DNA of 64,000 bases from contig CM067555.1 of NCBI GenBank assembly GCA_034509755.1, positions 3,666,142 to 3,730,141 on the forward strand, given 5' to 3'. The position numbers were made by a program, and so were the translations under genes. Of the stretch, positions 23,793 through 35,652 are shown piece by piece (the first letter of the stretch is position 1; every line of letters begins with the position of its first letter). Below the pieces are notes generated by a model, which searched no databases, was not told the origin of the DNA, and saw nothing but the letters and a program-made list of their open reading frames with translations. The DNA comes from Anisodus tanguticus. Its lineage: Eukaryota; Streptophyta; Magnoliopsida; Solanales; Solanaceae.

Positions 23793-25134
23793 TGTTGGTA
23801 CTCTATTGTACTTTATAAAGCAGTACGGGAAGTAAATAACTATTAGAGGTATTCGAAAGGATAAACAAATATTCAATATTCAGAAATTGAGTCTTGTTGA
23901 AGAAATAGGCCAATCTTCAAAACTGCCGCAAGCTTGTTGTGTCTTGAATCTTGATAACCTGAAATCAAGAAACAACTAAATCGGATGGTTACAACGTTGT
24001 GTGTTGAGTCGAGTGATTGCCCTCTGTCCTTAAGACAAGATTGTCCCGTATATATGCTTTTACGTTAGCGGGCAATAGTCTCCCAAGATAAAACAACACT
24101 TTAATCTCAACGCTACAAAGCTAATAGGTTGAGCCTGACGAAGAAAACAAATATGAATCAACTTGCTGAAGATATGGAATAGGAAGGAAGAGTTTCTCTT
24201 TACTCTTCTCTTTTGTCTCTATGTATATAATGTGTCTCTGTTGTGTATATCTTGTGTATATGTGTGTATTTCAATACTGTTTTTCGTCACTGTTTTGTGC
24301 TGAATTTCAGTTCATTGAAAGTGCACTGTTTTCGTGTTGTATATGTTATATTTCTGTGTATGTCTGTTCTGTTTTTCAGTCACGAATTGAGCCAAAGGAG
24401 GCTCAATATATAGCATGGAGGAGGGGTTGATCAACTGCCCAAAACATGGCTGTTAATGGCCATTAGGAGGGCTGTAAATGGCAGGTTTAATGTCATTAGT
24501 GTGGCTGTTCATGGCCTTGAAGGAGGGCTGATTAAGGTCATTGAAGGAGGGTTGTTAATGGAGTAGTTAACAGCCAAGTAATGGCTGGTTAATGCTCCAA
24601 AAATAGTCCAAACGGTAGGCAGAAAGTTTCTGCCTTCCGTCACTCCCAAAATCAACTTTCCAGAAACTCTAGGGACCAAACTGTAAATATTAAGCAATTT
24701 GGGGTTCAAAAAGATAATATCAGAAAGTCCCCACAGTCCGTGACCGGACCAGACGGGTGGCGGCGGCGCGCGTGTGGGCTTAGCCTTGAACGTAAGCACA
24801 TCTATGTCCTCCCTCCTTTAAACACATGGGATACCCCTTAGGGTCCCAAACCCTTACCACATTAGAGACTTATATAGAGAGTAATTCTTCCTATTCCCAC
24901 CGATGTGGTAGATTTGTCCCACACCACATTTTCATGCCTCAAACAACTTACTTCGTGGACCAATATCTCTTTCATTTCTCAACGAAATTTGACGATTCTT
25001 GGCCCTACGGTCATCTACTCACTTCGTAGATCATGCATGTACGAGGAGACAGAGCCTCCAACATGCGGAACACTAGTGTTTAATTCATTAAAGATGGGTG
25101 GACGCATCTCCCCGCCAAATGCAAATTTCCAACA
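23793..25134 (-). mobile_element. Solo LTR (TGTTGG...CCAACA family), copy B, inserted in the LINE
   Basis: It begins TGTTGG and ends CCAACA, 1342 bases, with a perfect 5-base duplication GTAAA at 23788-23792 and 25135-25139. Read on the minus strand it matches copy A in the acylphosphatase intron at both ends: the TGGCGGG start, the conserved GACGATTCTTGGCCCTACGG block, the GGGTATCCCATGTGTTTAAA block and the AGTACGGGAAGTA end. The frames at 24221-24430 and 24509-24799 are LTR sequence, not genes. Confidence 0.85.
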
Positions 25135-26216
25135 GTAAACACATTGGAAAAACAAATGATCTCTAGTTTCTGAGCTGCTTTCGCACAATAGACTATCATC
25201 TTGTTCAATATCCATCTTCAGTAGTCAACAGTCTATTGTGTCTTACTATCTACCATATGAAGCTGTGTTTTGGTACATTTGCATTGTTCCAAACTTTCCT
25301 CCTGCTGGGCCATGATGCTCCTGCTCCTTTCCTCCATAGGTATCCACTATGTACAGTGTATTTTCCTGTACCTGTTAGCCATCCATTGTGGACATAGCCT
25401 GGTGCATACTGGTCTTTGATCCTACATATAGACTTCCAATACCAACAACTATCAACTGGGGCATTATATTGCCACCAATCAGCCCCTTTTAAGCATATAT
25501 GGTTCACCTACTTAACCCATAGATCATCAGACTTGCTAGCTATGTTCCAAACATATTTAATCACTGCAGCTTCATTCCATTTTAAACAATCAGTCATGCC
25601 TAGGCCCCTTTCCTTCCTTGGTCTACAAACAAGATCCCATGCAATTAATGGTGTCTTATTTGTATGTTGTTGCCCACTCTAAAGAAAGTTTCTACATAGT
25701 GCATTTCATGACTTTCCTTGATAGTAAGACCGTAGATGCCCAATAAGAGTGTATGTGCAATAGGACTGAATTCACCAATTGTACTCTTCCTGCATATGAT
25801 AGGTGCTTGGATCCCTAAGTCTTGATCCTACAAGTCATTTTCTCCAACATCTCACAATCAACAACATTTATCTTCTTAGATGATGTTGAAACACCCAAAT
25901 ACCTAAAAGGCATCTTCCCTTTTGCATACCCTGTTAGTTCACATACATCCTCCAACACCTTTGGTTCCATATTTGCAGAAAAAATATTTGATTTGTAGTC
26001 AGTCCAGAGGCCAGGGAGAAGGACATCAACCCTCTCAGCATCAATACAACTGGGATGAATTCACCATCAGCAAAGCAAAGGTGATTCAGTCTCAATGATC
26101 TGCACTTGGTCTGAAATTCAAACTCATTATGATCAGTCACCACCCTCATTATTCTGGTGAAGTATTTCATGCAAATGAGTAGGAGGGAAATTCAAACTCA
26201 TTATGATCAGTCACCA
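25135..26216 (-). pseudogene. LINE (L1-type) ORF2, second half of reverse transcriptase and zf-RVT
   Basis: From 26170 down: Y-F-T-R-I-M-R-V-V, C-R-S-L-R-L-N-H-L-C-F-A-D-G (the FADD catalytic box with its second Asp replaced by Gly), SGLTTNQ, then after frame changes YLGVSTSSKKINVVDC and LSYAGRVQLVNSVL near 25800-25900. The zf-RVT region follows: YTVHSGYLWRK, VWNNANVPKHSFIW and ETRDHLFFQCVYCWKF to 25135. The lost Asp plus frameshifts make it inactive. The frame resumes at 23792 after the solo LTR. Confidence 0.85.
26113..26216 (-). repeat. Perfect 30-base direct repeat, 74-base period, in LINE ORF2
   Basis: The 30 bases at 26113-26142 recur exactly at 26187-26216. The first copy sits in coding context (V-V-T-D-H-N-E-F-E-F); the second lies where an upstream RT motif would be expected and abuts the Copia-2 LTR. 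It looks like a partial tandem duplication or filler at the junction. Confidence 0.85.
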
Positions 26217-26217
26217 T

Positions 26218-26427
26218 AAGAATTTAAGAATAATTAGTTTATTTTCTTCAATTATTCTCTTCCAAAAGTGTGGGTAATATACTATAAATACAACCATCAT
26301 TTTGGCTAAACTTAAGCACAAATCATGCTATCTAATCTACCTACCATATACAATTGATTCTACCATCAATTACACTAATTACTAAATAATTATAATAAAT
26401 ACAATATTTAATATAATTATTCTATCA
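26218..26427 (-). repeat. 3' LTR of Copia-2
   Basis: It follows the polypurine tract directly and starts TGATAGAAT. About 210 bases, AT-rich. There is no second LTR to compare, so the outer end is approximate. Confidence 0.6.
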
Positions 26428-26570
26428 CTCCCCCTCAGTCGAAGCGGGAGGTAGACGTATGCTGAGACTGTCCCGAAAATCTTCAAATAGAATCAGCGGA
26501 AGACCTTTAGTAAAAATATCTGCAATCTGATAGCGTGACGGGACATGTAACACACGCACTTGTCTGCGTG

Positions 26571-27373
26571 TAGGGATGGCAACGGATAGGATCTGGACCG
26601 GATCCTAGTAGATCCAGATCCAGATCCGTTTTTCATACCTGAATCCAGATCCATCGGATTCATAAAAATCAGATCCAAATCCGGATCCATCGATTCTACC
26701 GGGTCCACGGATCGGATCTGGATCCACATGTAAAAAAAATTGCCTTGCTAAGAATGTAACCTTGCTAAGAATTTTCTTTTGAACTAACAAACGATTTTTA
26801 CTTAGCTAACAATTTACTATCTTTCAATTTTGAAATGTTCATATGAGATATTTTGTTCGTTGTCTCATTTTGATTGTGAGCTATTAATTGAAAATGTTGG
26901 ACAATGACAATAGTTGTGGAAAATGCTGACTAGTATTTCCACAATACTGAACTTGCATATGCTTGGAATCTTCACAAATGAAGTGAATATAATTTTAACT
27001 ACTTGTCTATGGAGATGTTAGTCATTCACTAATATAACATTGATTTATTATCGAAGTTACCTCTTTATTTTTTGGTTTTTGAGTTAACACAGGGATAAAT
27101 TAAACTTGTTTTGAGAATTAAACTTGCAAGGATGTGCTTAACAATTTTAAGAAAATACTTATAAAATTACATTCTAGGTTATGAATATATTTAATAAAAA
27201 ATGGATCCACGGGTCGGATCTGGATCGGATACAGATCTCAAATACAAGATCCAGATCCGATCCGTCCGAAACTGATCCGGGTCCGATCCGGATCCGTCGG
27301 GTCAAATTTTGAAGATCCATATCCTATAAAACGAATCTGGATCTACCGGGTCCAGGATCCACTGCCATCTCTA
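26571..27373. mobile_element. Non-autonomous hAT element nested in Copia-2
   Basis: 803 bases with termini TAGGGATGGCA and, inverted, TAGAGATGGCA, flanked by a perfect 8-base duplication TCTGCGTG (26563-26570 and 27374-27381). Both ends carry dense GGATCC/GATCCAGATCC-type subterminal repeats (26585-26725 and 27200-27360) and the middle is plain AT-rich DNA. There is no transposase, so it needed one in trans. Deleting element plus one duplication restores the Copia RNase H frame across the site. Confidence 0.93.
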
Positions 27374-27381
27374 TCTGCGTG

Positions 27382-29190
27382 AGACCTTTTCACTAACAAA
27401 GTGGATATTCATCTCAATATGTTTAGTGCGTTGGTGATTGACCGGATTCCCAGGGAGGTAGATGACACTAACATTATCACAATATACTAATGTGGCCTTC
27501 GGAATTGGGCAATGGAGTTCGAGGAGAAGATTCTGAAGCCAACATGATTCAGACACAACATTGTCAATACCTCGATATTGTGCTTCGACACTGGATCTGG
27601 ATAAGGTTGCTTGCCGTTTCGAGGACCAAGATACTACGTTATCACCAAGAAATACACCATAACTAGACGTGGAGCGTCTGGTGTCCGGACATCCTCCCAG
27701 TCAGCATCTGTATAAGCGACAAGTGAGGATGTCAACGATGGATATATGTGTAGGCCATACTCGAGAGTGCCCTGAATGTACCGCACAATGCGTTTGAGAG
27801 CATACATATGATCATCCGTTGGATTATGCATGAAAAGGCACACTTGTTGCACAACATAAGAAATAACCGGCCTAGTGAATGTCAAATACTGCAGGGCCCC
27901 TGCCAAGATGCGGTAGAGTGTCGGATCAGCAAACGGTTTTCCGGATGATGCACTCAATTTGGATTTAGTGTCCACTGGAGTTGCCAAAGGCTTACAAGAG
28001 GACATGCCAGCAAGTTCAACAATCTCAGTTGCATACTTCTTTTGGGATAGAAATAAACCACATGCATGACCTGTCACAGCTATACCTAGAAAGTAGTGTA
28101 GTGGCCCTAGATCTTTCATTGCAAATTTAGAACCAAGTTGTGACATGATGGACTTACGAAGAGCATCTGATGAGGCAGTTAGTATAATATCATCCACATA
28201 TAAAAGCAGATAAGCAATATTATTACCCTGACGGTAGATAAACAGAGATTGTTGGAAAAACCAATATGTGAGACAAAATCGGCAAACCTCTTGTACCATG
28301 CCCTGTGGGCTTGTTTTAGCCCGTATAATGATTTCTTGAGAAGGCACACATGATTGGGATATTTAGAGTCTCTGTAGCCTAAAGGCTGGTACATGTAAAT
28401 AATTTCATGTAGTTGTCCATGAAAAAAGACATTTTTGACATCTAACTGATGAAGTGGACATGCCTTGAACAAATCCAGACTAAGGACTGTTCTGATAGTT
28501 GCCGGTTTAACCATCGAACTGAACGTCTCACTGCAATCTACAGCAACCTGTTGTGTCTTCCCATCACCTACAAGACGGGCTTTATGCCACTCAAAAGCAC
28601 CATCATATTTTTCTTTGTGACTGAAAATCCATATAGACCGAATTATATTAGCATTAGGGGGACGTGGTACCGATTCCCACGTCATATTTTTAATAAGAGC
28701 ATTAAATTCATCATCCATAGCCAATTTCGAATTCGAGTCATTAAGGGCAGCCACGGGATTACGAGGCAATGGTGATTTTGGGACGTGAGTAAGTAGGATA
28801 TATTTGGTGTTGGATTTGACAATGTCGCGTTGACTATGGGTGACGGGCAGCGGGGCTGGAAGTGGGGCCAGTTGTGGGACACGAGAGACTGGGGCAGAAC
28901 TGCTAGCGTCAACTGGGCCCAGTGTCGGTAAAACTGGCCATGTTCATTGGTCAGTAATTTCCCGAGAATGGGCCACTATTTCGGAGCCCAAATTATTTGG
29001 GTGCATTGGGTCAGCCGAAACAGTGGCTATGGGGTGGTTTTGGGCCACTGTTTCTAGGCCTAAGTGACCCAAATAATTTGGGCTGGCCGAAACAGTGGTT
29101 GTGGGGCCCGATAAATAGTGAGTCAAATACAGGGATATGCCATCATCTAAAAAATCATAGGTAGGTGGTCCAGACACATGCAATTTTGAA
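27382..29190 (-). pseudogene. Copia-2 reverse transcriptase and RNase H, frameshifted
   Basis: From high to low coordinates: the linker ending in Y-D-F-L-D-D-G-I-S, then NPVAALNDSNSKLAMDDEFN, the L-D-V-K-N-V-F-F-H-G catalytic neighbourhood, K-K-S-L-Y-G-L-K-Q, the YVDD box (LLYVDDIILTASS), L-G-S-K-F-A-M-K-D-L-G-P-L-H-Y-F-L-G-I, and RNase H with Y-T-D-A-D-W and S-E-S-C-W-L-Q-N-L-L-L. Frame changes occur near 28260, 27640 and in the linker. Overall it is better preserved than Copia-1. Confidence 0.85.
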
Positions 29191-29535
29191 GATAATGTTG
29201 AAGAGGATTCGTCTAATAAGGATGTAAAAAGATTAGAACAAGAGATAATAGAGTTAAATGGAAAACAAAATGAAGAAGATGAAACAAAATCGAGAGAAGT
29301 TGTTATCTGAATTAGCATGGGTGACAAAAGCCATGTGCAGAAATGCTTCTAATGACTTATCTATACATCAGAATATCAATGGAATCTCGGATGATCAGGT
29401 AACTCGATCTTAAACGTTTGAGACATTATTAATGAAATTTTAATCTTATAAAATTATGTTATCTAACGTGTTAATATTATTAGGTCCCTGATGCCAACAG
29501 TGGCCATCAACAAGGAGTACCACAAACACCCAGAT
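29190..29535 (+). pseudogene. Exon-like fragments, probably of the CACTA-like element
   Basis: A charged frame (DSSNKDVKRLEQEIIELNG) starts near the Copia junction. A shifted frame then gives EKLLSELAWVTKAMCRNASN and S-I-H-Q-N-I-N-G-I-S-D-D-Q up to a donor-like CAG|GTAACT at about 29398. After a short AT-rich intron, an acceptor-like TTAG at about 29483 leads to VPDANSGHQQG. I cannot name the domain; the location suggests the 3' part of a transposase-associated gene. No complete product is possible. Confidence 0.4.
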
Positions 29536-30038
29536 GATGTTTAAAGGACACACTGTTGCTGAAAATATTTCATCTTTTCACGGTATGGTTTCTAAATTTA
29601 TTGCCTGGAAATTTCTTTCAATGCTGACAGTCTCTTTTTTGGTCATGAAAAAATAATTATTACTAACAAAAAGAACATATGTTTGTTATATTAGATGGGG
29701 AAACATTAGTAGCTGGTGAGTCATTGACTCATTGTTATACCAAAAGCTAGTGGTGACATAGAAAGAAGTATTAGGATTTCAATTTCAATGTCATGGGATA
29801 TTCAGTATTATGCCGTATTATTCCTATTTCTACCTGATGATTCTGTGTTTGGGACGAGGACATTTCCTCTAAAAGATTGGTCAAAGGACTGTTGAAGATA
29901 CTGGATAGAAAAGGGAAACCGAAGAGCAAAAATTCATACATATATCTAAGGACCCTTGAAAATGCCTTATAACGATGGAAAACTCAAGGACAAATCAAAT
30001 ATGTGTGTGTTGTATATGTAAGGACCCTTTAAAAATGT

Positions 30039-32166
30039 TGTCACGATCTAAACCGTAGAGCCGCGACGGACACCCAGATCCCACCCGCCGGGTACCCGGA
30101 TCCCACCCGCCGGGTACCACCAATCGTACATCCAACACCTAATCATAATTAAATACGGACTAAACAAAAAAAGATTATAGAAAATCTTAACCAGAAATCT
30201 AATTTTCATATATACATACCCATACCAAGGCCGACAAGGCTACACATGACAACTAACCACATGACACTTGTCTACAAGCCTCTAAAGAATACATGACATC
30301 ACAAGGACGGAACAAGACCCCGCCATACCCATATGTGTATGCAAAAATATTGTACCACGACCAGACTACAACTCTAAAACAAATAGAGTGCTCCAACATC
30401 AGCTGAACCAGCAACCTACTAGCGTGAACCGTCACCCTCTTTAACTGAACCTGCAGGCATGAAACGCAGCGTCCCCCGATAAAATGAACGTCAGTACGAC
30501 TGATGTACTGAGTATGTCAGGCATGAACAATAGTATAACATGGATATAACAACAACTGAAACAAAAACAACTGACCAGCAGTAAATGCCTCTGAGAGCCC
30601 TAATACATATGCCTAAATGTTATGCACAATGCAGTATACATATCCATCGGCCTCATCGGACACCTTCCTTACCAAAACAGCCTCTGTGGGCACCATACCA
30701 TGTAATGATTAATGAATGTATGCATAATTCAAATGCGGTATACTAATGTCCACACAGGAATCCTCTTATAACCGCCTCTGTGAGCATCAGGTTATATTGT
30801 ATTGGCCACACAGACATTCATATCGTCTTAGCCACACAGGCATCTACTTTGACCACACATGCTCGATATGTGGCCTCTTAGGGCTCTTTTGTGATAGGAT
30901 GTATCAACTGAAGGTGGTGTGCGTATATAATACATTTTCCTTTTCCCATATCCCCTACATATATATACAATATTTACCATATAGTAGTGTGCATAGCACA
31001 AGTGGTCCAGGATAATATATGAATGCAATATAAATGAAAATGTATGAATGATAATAAAACCTTCTTTGAATTTACCGGATGACAATAATATCCTTGCCCC
31101 TTTGGCTAACATTGAATATTTAACATGTACCTTCAGCTGACACTGTAAATATTAACATCATTTTCCACATGCCTCAATAAGGACTTAGACACATATTTAG
31201 ACATGCTTTTAGCATAGGAATCAATAACATGAATATTCTTAACTACTAGGAGTAGAATAAATTATGGAACAATATCACGGTTATATTTCGTTACATAGAA
31301 TATGCCAAAAGAAACAAATAATTTATCTTAACATACTTTCGTTTCGCTGCACTGGAAGGAAAATATTGTTGCTGCACTTTGTTTAAAACATTACACTTCT
31401 AATTCCCACGAACTCTCAGAGAATTAGCTAATCACGTCCTCTTTTGCTCTCAATTTTTCCAAAGCAAAATGAGATCTATTAACTACTACTTTTTGTACGT
31501 TTCAAAGGTAAAAATGGTTTGAAAGCTTACTAAAAGGCATGAATGATAACTTAACTAATTAAAAGGAATTAAAAGGAAAAGAAGCAATGTATTTTTCTAA
31601 ATGAACGAAATGAGTGTTGTTTCTTTTGGTCTCTATTTACTAAATGGTATAAATGTTGAGTCTTTGATCTCTGTTTACCAAATGGTATAAATGATAACTT
31701 ATCATTAATGAGCTTATGACATGGTCTCCCACTTAGCCAATTCTTGGCGGTGGGGAGCCTTAATCCACGACACATGCACACTACATGCACTCCACTAATT
31801 TTGTCCCCTCCACTTAAATAATTAATCCCTCAATTAATCAATTATACACACAATAATTTTGTGATCCCAGTTCACTTAAACTCTGATAACTTATAAGACC
31901 TTCATATACCCGTTATCATAATTTCCTAATATGCCACTAGTCCATAACCTCTTTGTGCACACACCAAATTTATTTCCGCTCCCCATCGTCACACTTGTTG
32001 TGTCCAAAATTATTTCGGGATTTTATTCTTTTATATGCTAAGCTCTTTATTAGCATACATAAATATAACATGAATTTTCTCAACGCTCAGATTTATTTAC
32101 AAACGCCTAGCAATTTTGCATACGCCTAGCGATTCAAATCGTGACCCAAAAGTACGGGACGTTAGA
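30039..32166 (+). mobile_element. Long solo LTR (2.1 kb, TGTCACG family, probably Gypsy)
   Basis: It starts TGTCACGATCTAAACCGTAG and ends CGTGACCCAAAAGTACGGGA then CGTTAGA. The flanking 5-base duplication AATGT (30034-30038 and 32167-32171) is perfect. The pattern TGTCACGACC...GGGACGTTACA is one I associate with long LTRs in Solanaceae genomes; here the final CA appears as GA. No internal domains are attached, so it is a solo LTR. Frames inside it (30746-31112, 31569-31790) are not genes. Confidence 0.8.
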
Positions 32167-32399
32167 AATGTACATCAAGTTTTCAGCTAAAGAGTGGATA
32201 TATCAATGTACAAATGTTCCACATATGTTACAATGACACAACCTTTGGTTCGGGGAGATTCTGCCAATTCTTTTTAAAAAATTGAAGAGTTGGTTAAAAT
32301 TTTGTATCTGATAAATTTCACATTATATTAGATGTAGGTGTACAAATTTTTTTCTTCATAGATTTCATCTGTTGACATTCACTCATTTTATTTTTTCAG

Positions 32400-32546
32400 G
32401 TCATACGAGATGATGTTCAAATAGCATATGGAAGATTTCAATACTATAAAGATTTGCCGGAATTGTTTGAAGGCTATGCATTTAGAAATTTGTTATTATC
32501 AGTATTCGATAGGAATAGTTACAAAGACATCAGCCATTTAGTTTAA
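32400..32546 (+). pseudogene. Terminal exon of unknown product inside the CACTA-like element
   Basis: A strong acceptor (pyrimidine-rich tract then CAG at 32397-32399) is followed by a 48-codon open frame (V-I-R-D-D-V-Q-I-A-Y-G-R-F-Q-Y-Y-K-D) ending TAA at 32544-32546. It has normal protein-like composition, so it is probably the last exon of a gene carried by the transposon. I do not recognise the family. Upstream exons are cut off by the solo LTR and the deletion. Confidence 0.4.
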
Positions 32547-33235
32547 ACATGTGATTTTATCTTTTAGTTCATTGATACATTAGTATTACTAATTAGTATT
32601 TGTTTTTGTTTGTTTAGATTTAATGAAATATATGATACGTCCTTTCACATTATAATTGTCACTAAATATGTATAATTAGTACTTGCATTTGTATTTTTTA
32701 TGTCAGCAAAAAAATTATTTTTCCAATGTTTTGATTGGATTTACTAGTAATAAAACTGTACGCTAAAAGAGTAAACTAAACCATTTTTTAGTTAATTTAA
32801 TGACTATTATAATTGTCATTATACAATAGCTGTTAAAGCATGTAATTTTTAGTGGCAATAATAATAGATGCAAAAAGTGTTGCGTTAGTCATTTTGGGAA
32901 TGAATATTACGGCAATTATAATTTCCGCTACACAAGAGCCGTTAAAACATGCTTTTTTAGCGGTAATTTAATTGGATTTAGCGGCTATTTAATTAGACAC
33001 TAAAAGGTGGATTGGGTCAATTTGAGAATGGATTTAGCTGCCTTTATAATTGCCGTTAAACAATTGTCGTTAAAGCCTGTGACTTTTAGCGGCAATAAAA
33101 GCAACCTTTACCGACACTCGACTGAATTGATGCTAAAGTCTTTAGCGACCCCACATACAACGGCAAAAGCCTAATGGCCAGTAAATGTTATAGCAGCAAT
33201 TAGTATTGGCGCTAAAGGCCCTTTTTGTAGTAGTG

Positions 33236-35503
33236 TTCCTTCTATATTCCCATAAACCCCACCATTGATTGATATTGAGTATAGGGGAGTTGTAACACAC
33301 TCCATTACCTACTTAATAAATTTACAAGAAAAATTCAACCCATACAACATCTCTTCCACAAACTGCCACTCCACAGAGTCATAGGCTTTCCTTAGGTCAA
33401 TCTTGATCAAGCAACTTTTAATTGTATTCTTCCTATTGTATAGCCTAACAAGGTCCTGACATATGAGGATATTTTGTACAATTGTTCTTCCTGCCACAAA
33501 GGCACTCTGATTTTCTAAGATTATGCTAGGCAACACCCATTTCAATCTCTGACATAGCATTTTGGATATCACCTTGTAGATAGTATTACAACAAGATATG
33601 GGCCTGAATTCTGTAACACTGTCAACATGTGTTGATTTTGGGATTAGAGTAATGGTAGTGTTGTTGACCCCTTTGAGCATCTTCCCAGTCTGAAAAGAAT
33701 TCTAGCACTCCCCTACCACATCCTTACCCACTGTACCCCAAGCATCTTTGAAAAACTTACTCCCATATCCATCAGGACCAGGAGATTTATTATTTTTCTT
33801 TTGCCCACAAAGCAGTTTTTACTTCTGCTGCAGTGAATTCCTTGCATAGCATCTCTCTTTGTTCTGCATTAAACAGTGCCCCTTGCTTTATTACTGCACT
33901 TGAAGCATGTTGTCTTCCCTCAGTGCTTGTTCCTAGTAGCATTGTATAGTACTCATTAAATGCCTGCACCACTCCCTCCGAGTCTGATCGCACTTGGCCA
34001 TCCTTATCCTTGATCCTGAATATCCTATTTGCATTCCTCCTAGCCTTTAATATACTATGATAGAACTTAGTATTCATATCCCCTGCTTGCAACCATTGAA
34101 CTTTGCTCTTTTTCCTGAGGATTGATCCCTAGCCTCTTTACTCAAGCTTTACCTCTGTGCTAGCTTACTTTCCTCCTCAATCAAGGACAAGTTTCCAGTA
34201 TCATTTTGTATCCTTGTTTGACACTGAGTCACTGCCTCATAATCTGTGTCTGCTTGCTTTTCCACATCATGGAACCCTCCCTTATTTAGGATTTGTAGCA
34301 TTCTTCTCAGCATGTTCATTTTTCCCAATAATTGAAACATTTTCCTGCCCTGTATTACTGGTCCCCAGCTTTCAGCAACTATAGTATGAAACTCTGGTAT
34401 CTAAGCTTCACATATTGAAGTATCAGAATCTTTTCTGTGGTGGTTGAATGTCATTCTCCCATTGTATAATTGCAGGACAATGGTCAAAGAAACCCTCACA
34501 CATATAATGCACCTCAGCTGCTGGCATGCTCAGGTGCCAATCACAATTGACCAACACCCTATCAATCCTACTAAAGACTCTGCTAGGACCACTTTGTTTG
34601 TTTTTCCATGTATAAAAAGCCCCTGTAGATTTGAGATCTCGGAACCCATTCTCTCCTCTGTAGTAAGCACGCAATTAAAGTCCCCCATCACTGTCCAGGG
34701 CCTTTTTATCAGCTTTTGTATCTCCTCTATATCCTTCCACAAATCACCCCTCATTGCTTGGTCATTAAATACATATACCATTGTTAAGGAGAACATAACA
34801 CATGTCCCTCTATGCTGCACTTCACTATGTATCACCTGCTCAGTGACCATTTTCACAGTCACTATTAAGAGCTGTTCTCTGAGCTTTATGTCTCTAGGAA
34901 ACCAAACAGGCTGACATTGTTATTATGCAGAAAGAGTTGCATTTCCTTCTGCCTATCAGCCCTGTTCAGTCCCCTCACATTCCAAAACCCTATTTTATCC
35001 ATTGGGTAGAGGGTTCACCCTCACCCCTGATTATAAAGGAACCCTACTACTACACCCAACTTCTGTCCTACTAGTACCCAACTGCTGCTGCCCTATTACC
35101 ACCTCCTCAGGCCCAGTATTGTATTGTTCTTTATCCTTATCCAGTATCTGATGTTGTTGTTTCTCCTGTTGTTTTTCACTTTCATTTCTAGCTGGCCCCT
35201 TGTGCTGGTCTGCCCTATTCTGCAATGCATCATATCTATTTCTTGTATTAGGCCAATTCCTGAATAGTTGCTTGTGGTATGGTCTTCTCTTGGCAACCCC
35301 CCCCCCCCCCCCCCTTGCAACATGAAACTCTCCTCGCTGTTCAACATGTACCCCTAGCTCATTTGTCCCAACTGGTTGGATTCCAATTCTTGCCAGTACT
35401 TCCTCATCCCTAGTACATAACATATCGCAACAGTGTTCTAGTATGCAATCTCCTCTCTTAAATCATCCATCGTAATTTTCACATTCATTCCGTTATTATC
35501 ATT
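33236..35503 (-). pseudogene. LINE (L1-type) ORF1 tail, endonuclease and first half of reverse transcriptase
   Basis: From high to low coordinates: a Gln/Glu-rich, Gly-run ORF1 tail (35031-35450, with a poly-C tract at 35297-35313), an APE-type endonuclease with MGDFN near 34690, S-R-I-D-R-V-L-V near 34580 and D-H-C-P near 34480, the linker (M-Q-A-G-D-M-N-T-K-F-Y-H), then RT motifs FRPISCCNTIYKVISKML, N-Q-S-A-F-V-A-G-R and KIDLRKAYDSVEW, whose Asp belongs to the catalytic triad. The frame stops at 33306 and homology continues (Y-S-I-S-I-N-G) to the CACTA junction at 33236. The rest of the LINE is at 25135-26216. Many frameshifts. Confidence 0.85.
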
Positions 35504-35652
35504 GTAAAGTTGATGTCATGTGACCAGGAGGTCATGAGTTCAAGCCGTTGTAGAACTGTGAGGTAAGGTTGCGTACAATAGACTCTTGTGGTCCATCTCT
35601 TTCCCCGGACTCCGCTCATAGCGGAAACTTAGCGCACACGGACTGCCCTTTT
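35504..35652 (+). mobile_element. tRNA-derived SINE inserted in LINE ORF1
   Basis: 149 bases between perfect 17-base duplications ATTCCGTTATTATCATT (35487-35503 and 35653-35669). It holds a B-box-like GAGTTCAAGCC, the AGGTAAGGTTGCGTACAA block and the CCCCGGACTCC..CATAGCGG block, ending in TTTT. The same family, inverted, occurs at about 55318-55458. Internal RNA polymerase III promoter elements and a terminal T-run fit a plant SINE. Confidence 0.88.

Larger units (their letters stand above)
26218..29190 (-). mobile_element. Ty1/Copia retrotransposon (Copia-2), 5' truncated
   Basis: Read on the minus strand: part of the INT-RT linker (from about 29190), RT, RNase H, polypurine tract CTGAGGGGGAG at 26428-26438, then a 3' LTR starting TGATAGAATAATT at 26427 and running to about 26218. 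Gag, protease, integrase and the 5' LTR are missing. The cut end joins CACTA-like DNA near 29190. A hAT MITE (26571-27373) sits in the RNase H end. The exact LTR end is unclear because the 30-base LINE repeat abuts it. Confidence 0.82.
29190..33235 (+). mobile_element. CACTA (EnSpm)-like transposon, one end only, left part deleted
   Basis: The right end at 33235, read inverted, is CACTACTACAAAAAGGGCC, the CACTA hallmark. About 400 bases inside it repeat the subterminal motif TTTAGCGGCAAT or its complement (e.g. 32945-32960, 33088-33100, 33205-33220). Upstream lie exon-like fragments on the plus strand at about 29190-29530 and 32400-32546. The expected left terminus is missing: the element joins truncated Copia-2 near 29190. 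A solo LTR (30039-32166) interrupts it. Next to the right end the LINE resumes. Confidence 0.65.
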
